The position numbers were made by a program, and so were the translations under genes. Positions 53,713 through 63,214 of a DNA stretch of 64,000 nt are shown here, piece after piece. The stretch is from Hexactinellida sp. DTS-2022 (lineage: Eukaryota > Porifera > Hexactinellida): the NCBI GenBank assembly GCA_028753945.1, contig JAPNXP010000006.1, positions 3,286,001 through 3,350,000 of the forward strand, written 5' to 3'. The notes beneath the pieces were generated by a model, which was not told the DNA's origin, made no database searches, and worked only from the letters and a program-made list of their open reading frames with translations. Positions within the stretch are counted from its first letter, which is position 1. Each line of letters opens with the position of its first letter.

Positions 53713-56700
53713 ATGAAGTATGAAATAATCTTTTCATCATTAACATTATTGAGCATAATAATTTGTAAAATTGACTGTGCTGAATATTTGTGCGATAATT
53801 TTGGAATTTCTGAAAAGTCAGGACCTGGTGAAGGTACATATAATATTCTTCAATACATAAAGAGATTTTAATAATTACATTGATTTCTTTTAGAGGATAG
53901 TAATTGCGGGGAAGATAATGTATGCTGTAACTCAAATATCCTACAAGTAATGAGGGAAACCTTTGACCAGGCTAACAATGAAAGTTATCAAGATACCTTC
54001 AAAAAGCTACTTAAATCCTTTAAGATTTTGAATACAGAAATAAAGGGTAAGTTAATTACTATGTGCAGAGTATACAAAATAGAGAATAGACATTGCATGT
54101 AGAGATACTTAATAAGTTTTTGATGGATATATTGGCTCCTAAATACATTGGGTGTGGCCTCTTCCATCTCCTATAATAATATACAGTATAATATCTTTAA
54201 TACGAACACGGATAAGGTGAACAATTTTCGACGGTTCCCTGGATTCGTGAAGGAAACCGTAATAACGCCGAATATTGAATACGGGAATAAGGCCGAAAAA
54301 AATAACCACGACTTGAATAAGGTCGAAATTACCAAGGAATAAATGCAATCCAGTAAATCAAATGATCATGATTGAAACAATTCACAGTTTACGATTTGAA
54401 TCGACGTGTATTTATTAACAGACTAGGCTGTGAACGTATTTGTTTTATGAGAATACTTACCCACCGATGATCGGTGCTACCGATGATCGGTGGATAAGTA
54501 TTCTCTATTATTAAATCTTGATTGTTGTGTGTTTGTGTGCTAAATTAGTCCGGATTGTATTAAAGTGATGGGGAATAGAAACCGCATGTATTTATGAGAT
54601 ATAAACTAACTTCTAAATGTTATAATAGGTAAACAAGTATGCTGATTTAGAAATTCGCATTTACAAATTGCTAATATTAATATTTATTGCTGTTGTATAA
54701 AAACGAGGTAAACAAATCTGTTAAAATTCAAAATGAACATAGAGACTAACTTCCAAATGTAATGTTAGATAAGGTAAACAAGTATGCTGAATACGAATTC
54801 TATTTTTTTTAAATTTTAATCTAATTATTTATTAGTTATCTGATATCCGTCGCGAAGCGACTGAGACCGAAGGGCTCGTTTGTTTTATGTACCGAGTTGA
54901 TTTATGAAATTGGACGGCTTCTAAATCTATATTTTTGCATACAGGCATAGGGGTAAATTTTGAATAATTCGCTTCCTCTACGAGAAATTGAACAAAGTAG
55001 GTCACACCATAATATCAATTATTGAATGATGACGTAATCATTAAACATTAAGAAATTAGACCATTTTAAGCCTATTTACTTGATAATTAAAGTAGAATTG
55101 TGAAACCACACAACCGCCAAGCGATTGTTTGTGGTTGTGTTCTGCAGCGAAGCAAGGATCAACCTCATTCATTAGACCAGTGGTTCTCAACCGGGGGTGC
55201 ACGCACCCCCTGGGGGTGCGAGGTACGATTCTGGGGGGTGCGGGAAAAGAGTACAAGTTCTGTTTATAGTAAAAAATCAAACGATATTACGTTTACCAGG
55301 GGGTGCGAGAGTTGATTTTGAAAGCTAAAGGGGTGCGGAAGTTTAAAAAGGTTAAGAAACACTGCATTAGACAGACTCGACAAAGTATTTAATTATCTGT
55401 ATGTTAGATAGAGTATACTTGTTGGATGTAACAACTAGTTGTAACACGTCATACGTCATTAATTTCCATTTCACCATTAGATATTGATGTAGTAATTCAA
55501 AAATTTTGAATTAATTTTTTTATAATGGATTTATAATGGTAGCATATTTCTTTAAAATATACTTGATAGAATTGATCCACCCTTGTCATATAATTTTTTA
55601 ATATCTCCAAAACGTGGATAAATATTCGTCTCGGTTTGCGCCGATTTGCGACATAGTTATCTATTCTCTCCATATCTTTTTTGTATATTGTTTACATTAT
55701 GATATAGACCAAAAAATGGGGTTTGTGATCTAGAGCTACAGGCGGACCGAGTTTCGTATTTCATACTCCTGCAAGCTGAGTGGTACATCATCATGGGTGT
55801 TACGCATGGAAAAAATATTTTTATTCTTAGGCGGTGGCTCCTCTATACATAGCGCAAAGTTTCACAAGTCTGAGGTTATATTTGGGGGGGGTGCAGAGCG
55901 AGTGTAGCGAGCGACTTTTTTGGGGTCTGGGGGCTTGCCCCCCCGAAAGTTTTTGATTGCAACAAATGACATTTTTTGAATGAATTATACGTATATTTTA
56001 CTATCCTAAATTATATTGAACATTTTATTTTTTATCCAGGGCACGGTAACATCCGCACCATTAATGTTGCCCCCTTTAACTTTTTATGGGGGGGGGGGCG
56101 CACGCCCCCCCCCTGTTTGCTCCACTGCCTCTATATATGGATCTGGTTAGTCATGAGAATACTGCGTGGATTGCACCATTGGTAGTGTGAGCCATTGTAG
56201 ACAACCATCCTGGGAGGTCCGTCAGCAGATTTCGTTTAAATTTCTTGTCCGAAGGAATTGAGTTGGGGAGGAAGCTAAATTACTTGAAACTAGGGTCTAG
56301 GAAGGTGGTGATCCAGTGGAATTAGATCGGGAAAATTACTAAAACGCGAAGTTTGTCATATGTGCGAGCTATAAAAAGATAATCAAATTAATTATGTAGG
56401 AGGTCGCGAGTATTTACCACATCTGTAATAGGAGTCGCAAGGTGCAAAAGGTCTAGTATAATTCGTGTTGAGTTTAGAGTAATGTTGCGAGCAAAGACAC
56501 ACAATTTTTTTTTAAAAACCCACAAAGCCTTCAGGCCGATTCTAAAACCAGTCCGTGAGCCAGGGGACCAGTCCCGCCGCAAACAAATCTGATTTTTCTC
56601 AAATTCAAGGAAACAGCGAAATGTTAATAAGCGCGAATCAGTAAAATTTGTTTAAGATAATAACAATCTACCGTTCCAAACAAGATTTAAAACACAAAAT

Positions 56701-59700
56701 ATAAACTTACTCTTGTGTACATTATTCCATTAATGCAGCTATTCCCAACCTTTTTCAACAGTGGATCCCAGGTTGGGACCAATGCATTAATCCAATTTGC
56801 AAACATGTTAAATTCTGTTTAAATTTCGCCTTATTCCAACAGTAAGAATTACGGTTTCTAACTTCATATCGCATTAACGAGTCCATTGCACATAGCTATC
56901 CTCAATCATAACAACCAACTTGTGTAATCACCTGAATTTAAGACTGGTTACACCCGGCCAGGGTGCGGCACTTGGGGCACAGGCCGCACCCTAAAATTTG
57001 TGCCCAAAAAAATGCCCATTAGTATAATACTATAGTGCGGAAATGCCGCAACCATAATCTACCAGTGCGGCACCTTCATGCAGGCCAAGCTACGCCTCTG
57101 GTTACACCCGTATTAAATACTAATATTAATATTTAAGAACTTATTGTCATATTAAACAGCTTTGGACGTATACATTCATAAAAGAAGAGATGGAGAAGTC
57201 ATCTACAATGCTCTACAATACGCAGCCTGTAATGTGATTAAAGAACCTGAGAGTATGACCAGATTAGATGGCAGGGATATCTCAACTATAAAAAATACCA
57301 AATGCATTTGCAATCATCCAATTGTGAAAAATTTGGTAGAAGAAAGAGCGGAGAGTCTAATGAACTTATATACAAAGTAAGATTATCAATGGTTTATATA
57401 AAAATCGTAAATTCCGAAAGTCAGGTCACTTAGGCCTTAGTTTCATATTCACCATTCGATTTGAATTTAGTTCAGACCAGTTATAACAATTTATATTAAA
57501 TTATGAGAATGCTTATATAGAGCTGAGCTCCAGTAGAGTTCATATTTTTTCCCATAATAAAACCCCAGGCTTACTTTCTAAAGGTCAATTTCAAACCATG
57601 GGAAAAACTGACCTTTCTCAGTGCCTGAATAGTGAATACACATACTGAAAAACTGAACTCTACTAGAGCTGAGCTCTATATAAGTTATTTGTTAAATTAT
57701 TAATCAATAAAAAATTGTTTGTCAGCATTGACCAAATCCTTCTAGATACAACGATGGACTCTTTCAACTTAGAGAACTAATGACCAAAATAAAATTTGTC
57801 GAGAAGGGAAATTTGGAGGACGAATTGGTGGATAAACTACTTAAAGCAGTTGTATGTAAACAATGCAGCGGGCAAAAAATACCGATATGTATGTCTGAAT
57901 GTCACGAGTTGATAAACCTGGGTATGACGTTTGAAGCAAAGAAATTACAACTTCTCGAAGGAATTGTCAAGTAAGACTAGACTTGTAGATATTAATTCCA
58001 TATAATTCTAAAGATATGTATATTCAATTAATCTTGGTTAGATTGACACAAGCGGGATTTGAACAGGTTTCAAAGCTGTTTGAAGAATTAAGTTTGGAAT
58101 TTGAAAATGCTAAACAATCGGTGAAAGAGAGCATTATTGCAGAATTATTGGAAGGAACAGACTTTAACCATGAGAATTGTGAAGAAATTAACGAGAATGA
58201 TATTACAGGTATGTTCATAATCTTCATAAATAATTTGTTTATTTACTATAAACCATTAATATATAGAACAACACATACTTTCTTACAACAACACACATGT
58301 CGTATATTCGAATAAACTAGAATACTATACAGTAGAATTTCGTTAGTACGAACACTGTTAATACGAAATTCCGGTTAATACGAACACTAATTCAGCCCCT
58401 CAAAGCCTTTCAATACAGATTATATCGGTTAATACTAATTCCGGATAAGGCCAACGCGTTTTTACGGTCCCCTGGTGATTGTACTAACTAGGTTCCACTA
58501 TATTGTGATTGTTTTTCGGGGAAAAATTCCAGCATGATGACGAAGATAATTCTAGCTACCAACCTGGAAAATGGGAAGCGACCGTTCCCCCTTGCCCCAT
58601 AGAACCACCACTGGATTTATTAATTATAATTAAGGCCATATAAAATAAATAACTTGTTTATCATCCCCATCCGTCCCAATCAATACCCTCCGTCCTGATA
58701 TATTTATTGTTATCTTATGAACATATAAGTAGAAAATATTAGCTATAAACTTGTGTGAAGTACTCCTAATGTATAAATTATTAATAAGTCTTGTATTTTG
58801 ACCATTACTTTAATTAATTAAGCATTGTCATGTGATTTTATAATTTAATTAAATATTTATACGTATTTATTGTTTTGCATAGGATAATGTATTTGTATAT
58901 TAATGAAAATAGAATTAAAAATTAAAATCCGGTCCGCCGTCCGTTTTTCTGAAAATATATGGATGATAAACAATTTATTTATCTACCTGGCTTAATGTAT
59001 ATGTTATGAGAAATTGTAGTGTAACGAATTGTCGCTGTAACAAATTGTCTGTAACGAATTGTCGGTATACCGATATGTTATGTCGATTTTGTCAAATGTG
59101 TATTTTACAAAATCAACATAAATCAACGGAACTAAAACAAGTGTTCGACTTTGGCTATATTCCTCGGATAGGTCTTAGTTTTAATGCATTTTGTTCAGAA
59201 TTCGCTTCATTCAAGTATATACCGACTTGTATGAAGGAAAATATTCCAAAATGAAATTTTTACTAGAACGAAAAAATATTCCAGGGTGATTTTGCAAAAT
59301 CAACGAATAAAATATACTATGTAGATTTTATAAAATCAACATTTTTTATCAGTTAATTTTGTGAAATCGACATTTTGGATGTTGATTTTGTAAAATCGAC
59401 TAATTGACAAAATAGACATAACCGTGACCTATATATCATCAGATGAGAGATTAATATTTGCAGACGTGGGTGCAAGCTGCAGTACACTGCCTTCAAAGTG
59501 CAATCCAGCGAATACAGCGACCTGCACAATCAACAACTGCAAAGATCAGTGCAAAGTCAATTGTTGTAATAAAGATTCTCAGAAAAAATGTACAATTCCG
59601 ACTTGTATCGGATGTAAGGGTACTGCTGCTGCTACTTGTCAGGCGAATACAGATAGCAAATGTAAGTTGTGCATTAAATAGCATAAATCAGGGTTTATAA

Positions 59701-60191
59701 ATGTAAATTATGTTGTTTAATTATTAAATTGAGAAGATTTGAACTTGGCGCTTAAATAGATAGATAAACAAGAATAATTTTATACTAACAAATTAACAAT
59801 ATGTCAATATATAGGTGCAGGTATTACTGAAAAACAGAGCAAAATTAATGTTGAGAAGATAACTGAACTATTCTATACAATACAAGATCAAATAGAAGAA
59901 TCAAAAAGGAATTTGGGCTCTCATGGTAAGAATCATAGAAAGTTTGTTTCAAATTAATATGTATTTAGATTATATACTCTCAGTATAAGATTCTGAAAAT
60001 GAACCCATCAGCGGCGTAGCGAGCCCTGAGTGATTATACGGGCACACGACTAAGTTATTATTAGAAAACTCAACAAAGTGTTATATTTACAAGCCCTCTT
60101 AATTTTGATATTTTTGACAGCTGTTAGCGCATTTGTATACTATAAATACGTAGTTCGGAAATCTGAAGTTAAAAGTCGGTCATTTTTGTAA
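53713..60191 (+). CDS. Eight-exon secreted cysteine-rich protein, divergent glypican-like
   Basis: Exons: 53,713-53,833; 53,894-54,046; 57,160-57,376; 57,746-57,970; 58,042-58,208; 59,464-59,661; 59,815-59,925; 60,121-60,191. All introns are GT..AG, all phases match, and the total is 1,263 nt = 420 residues plus stop. Residues 1-22 form a signal peptide. Cysteines at 45, 51 and 52 (C-x5-C-C) are followed by an amphipathic helix with F-K-K-L-L-K-S-F. At 201-216, C-K-Q-C-S-G-x5-I-C-x3-C matches the spacing of the glypican signature (C-x2-C-x-G...C-x3-C). Residues 300-361 hold 13 cysteines. Glypicans are extracellular heparan-sulfate core proteins of about 550 residues with a C-terminal GPI signal. 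This protein is shorter, has an added Cys-rich block and ends in a basic tail (V-V-R-K-S-E-V-K-S-R) without a clear GPI signal. The gene structure is firm; the family call is an inference. Confidence 0.7.
54504..54878 (+). mobile_element. Helitron family 2-like copy in intron 2
   Basis: It starts TCTATTATTAAATCTTGATTG with a GTGTGTTTGTG leader and ends with the GTCGCGAAGCGAC stem and GAGACCGAAGGGCTCG followed by T. It is 375 bp. A family 1 fragment follows at 54,879-55,158 (GATGACGTAATCATTAAAC, TTGTGGTTGTGTTCTGC). Confidence 0.7.
55178..55364. mobile_element. hAT MITE in intron 2, CATTAGAC duplication
   Basis: The ends CAGTGGTTCTCAACCGGGGG and TTAAGAAACACTG are inverted. The exact 8-bp duplication CATTAGAC lies at 55,170-55,177 and 55,365-55,372. 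The interior contains several GGGGGTGCG motifs. Confidence 0.9.
55848..56127. mobile_element. hAT-like MITE in intron 2, CCTCTATA duplication
   Basis: The left CATAGCGCAAAG and the right TTTGCTCCACTG are imperfect inverted ends. The exact duplication CCTCTATA is at 55,840-55,847 and 56,128-56,135. G- and C-runs (GGGGGGGGTGCAG, CGCACGCCCCCCCC) lie just inside. Confidence 0.8.
56948..57104. mobile_element. CAGAGGCGTAGCTTGGCC-type MITE in intron 2
   Basis: The right end (complement CAGAGGCGTAGCTTGGCC) and the left GGCCAGGGTGCGGCAC are related inverted ends. GGTTACACCCG appears on both sides. GTGCGGCAC and GCCGCACC motifs recur inside. Confidence 0.65.
57505..57685. mobile_element. GAATGCTTATATAGAGCTGAG MITE, copy 2, in intron 3
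   Basis: It is nearly identical to 43,735-43,900 apart from small indels and has the same palindromic organisation. It fills about half of the 369-bp intron 3. Confidence 0.8.
58330..58500. mobile_element. Pogo-like MITE in intron 5
   Basis: It starts TA|CAGTAGAATTTCGTTAGTACG and ends GTACTAACTAGGTTCCACTA. Internal GTTAATACGAACAC repeats belong to the same theme as 62,633-62,819. A related partial copy may lie at 54,185-54,340. Confidence 0.65.
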
Positions 60192-60268
60192 CGGAAAAGT
60201 TGCTTATGAAATACCGAATGATTCAGATAAAGGGCCGATATAGCGACGTGTTTCGATAAGAATTTAAG

Positions 60269-60274
60269 AATAAA
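60269..60274 (+). promoter_or_regulatory. Candidate polyadenylation signal AATAAA
   Basis: AATAAA occurs 78 bp downstream of the stop codon of the eight-exon gene and just before a Helitron fragment at 60,302. Confidence 0.5.
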
Positions 60275-60301
60275 ACGAGTCAAATGAAAATTCATTATAT
60301 A

Positions 60302-61775
60302 CTAGCGCGCTTCCCTTGCTAGGTCGCTTCGCGGCAGAACACAACCACACACTTCTAAAATGGACATACCTAATTTCTGGAACGGGACGGTATGGAACGG
60401 TACCATTCCGGAAAATTAAAGTACCTAAATTACGGAATTGCGCGGAACGGTTCCGGAAAAATATGAATACCTAATTTCCGGAACGAAATTATTCCGGAAA
60501 ATAAAATGCCTATTTTCCGGAATATTCGATACCGGAAATTATAAATGCTTAATTTCCGGAACAAAATTATTCCGGAAATTTAAATGCCTATTTTCCGGAA
60601 TTTTCGATTCCGTTAATTTTGATCCCTAATTTCCAGAACAAAGATACCTCCTTTCAGTTAAACCTCGATCGAAAGATATCTGCAATCCCGTGGATACCCT
60701 ACCGACCCGAGTAAACCAAAATAGTGATTCCAATTTCCAACCTTCCTTTCCCGCCTAAAAATCCTATTTTATTTCTTTACCCCCGGCCCTAAATCACTAG
60801 CGTTTGAGGGCCCGCTTAGTCCGAAATCGCTAAATGTAGGAATCAATCCAGTGGTATGGACTAGACCTCTGCGCGGGGCGGGTTAATAAATGCGGGTTGC
60901 GGGTCAAAGGATCTGAATATTTTGTGGGGTGGGGCGGGGGCGGCATCCGCAGAGACCCTTTAAAAATATTATATTATTATTGGAGCAAGTCATAGTAACT
61001 AAGAATCGCACTCAAGAAGGAGGGCAGTGATACAATGTGCATTTAACAATGAGAGTAATCATTAAAAACGTACTAGTGTATAAGTGACACGTGTTGGATG
61101 TGTAGACTGTAGACAAGGTGGTATAGTTAGGGATACCAGGGTTTCATTTAGACATTGACTCAAGTGATGACAAAATTATGGTTTTCAGGAATAAGGGATG
61201 GCAAGAATGTGACCGCGGGCGGAAGCACGCTGTAAGGTAGGGGGTGCAAGGGATGAAGAGAACCATCCCCTAAATGAAGCCCTGGATCCGGTATTTACAT
61301 TGCTAATTTAAGTACTTGAGCTGGTATAGATCAACTAAAGATTGATTAGACTATAACAATATACTCACTCTATCCAAAACGCGGGATCCCTAAATCGCTA
61401 GTGATTTAGGGCCCCACAAGAACACAATAGGTTAGCTATTTCGGCCCCTGGGTCCCTAACGCGATTACGCCAGTTTGAATCAATTTATCTTCATAATTTA
61501 GCACATTTAGTACAAAATAGTATATCAGGATGCAAGACCAAAATGTTTCTAAAGTCTACAATAACCAATACCTTGGGGGGCTATCCCGTTCCGTAATTTA
61601 GGTACTTAGATTTCCCGGAATGGTACCGTTCCGGAAATTAGGTATGTCCTCTAACATTGATTACAAAGCGTAAATAGGCCTAAAAAGTCAAATTTAACAA
61701 TGTGAAATTTAGTGATTACGTCATCATGTGATAATGAGTAAGCATATTGGTGATCTGGTGTGACCAACGTGTCTG
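60302..61775 (-). mobile_element. Helitron family 1 copy split by a 1.3-kb insertion
   Basis: The 3' end region lies at 60,302-60,357 (CTAG end, stem with one change). The rest resumes at about 61,650 (AACATTGATTACAAAGCG, TGATTACGTCATCATG, ACCAACGTGTC) and is cut at 61,775. The insertion site is shown by the intact copy at 51,926-52,442. Confidence 0.75.
60362..61648. mobile_element. Element with GACATACCTAATTTCCGGAA ends
   Basis: Inverted ends GACATACCTAATTTCTGGAAC and TTCCGGAAATTAGGTATGTC bound a 1.3-kb insertion in a Helitron. The first 280 bp is a tandem array of TTCCGGAA palindromes and TACCTAATTTCCGGAAC units. Within it lie a GC-rich fragment (60,866-60,960) and a MITE with CAGGGTTTCATTTAG/CTAAATGAAGCCCTG ends (61,139-61,284). 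CTTCTAAA/CTCTAAC next to the ends suggests a blurred duplication. Confidence 0.7.
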
Positions 61776-62335
61776 TAGGGGTTCATTTGGGGGGGCTCCC
61801 CTAATATTGGGGGGTACCCCCCCATTTCTTTAGGGTTTGCCATTCGATTTGGGGGAGCCCCCCCATTTTGGGGGGTACCCCCTCATTTTTTCAATTTGTA
61901 GGTCCTTATTTGGAGGGGCCCCCCCATTTTAGGGGGGGCTCCCCCATTTTTATTCAATTTCAAATTAAATTTAGGGGGGCCCCTCTATATAATGGGGGGC
62001 CCCTCCAAATGAAAAGTTAAGATTCCTGTTTAGGGGGGCTCCCCCAATTTTTAGGGGCTCCCCCCTATCCAATACTAGGTAATATATTGATTTGAGGGGG
62101 TACCCCCCAATTTACTACTACCTATACTAATAAGTAAAATTTAAGTAGTACCTATAAATTCTATAAAATATATCTACGGTAGTAGTTATAAAGTTCCATC
62201 TATGTATTAAGCCACCTAGCTGGTACGGTCTTTTGCGTCCAATACTAGGTAATATATTGATTTGAGGGGGTACCCCCCAATTTACTACTACCTGTATACT
62301 AATAAGTAAATTTCAATAAAATAATTTGGAATTCC
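61776..62335. repeat. Array of short G/C palindromes and a direct duplication
   Basis: At least ten self-complementary blocks such as GGGGGGCTCCCC, GGGGGTACCCCCC and GGGGCCCCCC occur at 25-70-bp intervals from 61,788 to 62,110, separated by AT-rich spacers. The tract with CCAATACTAGGTAATATATT, GGGGGTACCCCCC and TTTACTACTACCT is present twice in direct orientation (62,069-62,140 and 62,238-62,310). No ORF fits it. Confidence 0.8.
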
Positions 62336-62632
62336 CATTTCCTCAGGTTATTCTATAAGGGGAGACTCTCCTTTTCTTAGGAGAGGTATTGTTGTCGTAT
62401 GTCTCCTTTGTATCTCCACTTTGGAGGAACGTGATTTGTATAAATTAGCAAATCATGGACGTATACGGCATAAGCCCCACCTACAAAAAGGGGGAGTTTT
62501 TCTGAGGCGAATGTCATCGACCCTGTTAACTCCACATTTCCCTATCGGAAACAATGGACATTGCATCGGGAATTTATGGCGCCACATTTCCCAAGAAATA
62601 TTCACTTCCAAAGGGATTTGGGGGATATAATA
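62336..62632. other. Stretch with an unsupported 69-codon frame
   Basis: A plus-strand frame (62,421-62,630) contains no recognised domain. A CTTTGTATCTCCACTTTGG region precedes it. I do not call a gene. Confidence 0.3.
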
Positions 62633-62819
62633 CAGTGGAACTCGGTAATAACGTACACTGGTTAGTACGTACTTTGGCTTAGTACATACTCATTTATTTT
62701 TGCAAATTTGTAAATTTTTATGTATTTCTATGTATTGTCAACTCGGTTAGAACTTACACTCGGATAGTACGTACTAATTTTTCTCTTCCGAGGGTGTTCG
62801 TACTAACCGAGTTCTACTG
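62633..62819. mobile_element. Pogo-like MITE, CAGTGGAACTCGGTAATAAC ends
   Basis: The left end CAGTGGAACTCGGTAATAAC and the right end ACTAACCGAGTTCTACTG are inverted. TA is present on each side. Internal GTACGTACT motifs occur in both orientations. Confidence 0.85.
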
Positions 62820-63214
62820 TATATAATTTCTTAATCATTTTAGATGCACATTACCGATATTTAGCAATGATCCAATCCTGTGATTAGATCTCAATAATTT
62901 ATTCATAGTGATCTCAATAATTTATTCATAGTAATCTAATATGCATTTTTGATTAATAAATGATTATTGTAATAAGTTAGTTAGCAAAAATGCTCTTCCT
63001 TACCACTAAGTCTGAACGAATGTGTTATTATTATATTTCTCAATCTGACTATTTATGTGTTGTAAATATATGTCTTCCAAAACGAACAGAATTAGATTAT
63101 GCATTATGAATTTAATATTTCTTTCACAAGGTTATTTAATTCCTATATATTGTAATAAATTATACTACATGTACGTATTAATCTACGCATAAACATTTGT
63201 TCAGTACTTTTCCG

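Noticed and set aside
58016-58315. 99-codon ORF as a stand-alone gene
   Set aside because: Its first part is exon 5 of the eight-exon gene and the rest reads into intron 5 past a GTATGT donor.
59458-59700. 80-codon second frame over the cysteine-rich exon
   Set aside because: The other frame keeps the phase with exons 5 and 7 and has patterned cysteines; this one does not.
61776-62335. CRISPR-like or terminator-like array of palindromes
   Set aside because: Spacers and palindromes vary in length and there are no cas genes or bacterial context; kept only as an unexplained repeat.
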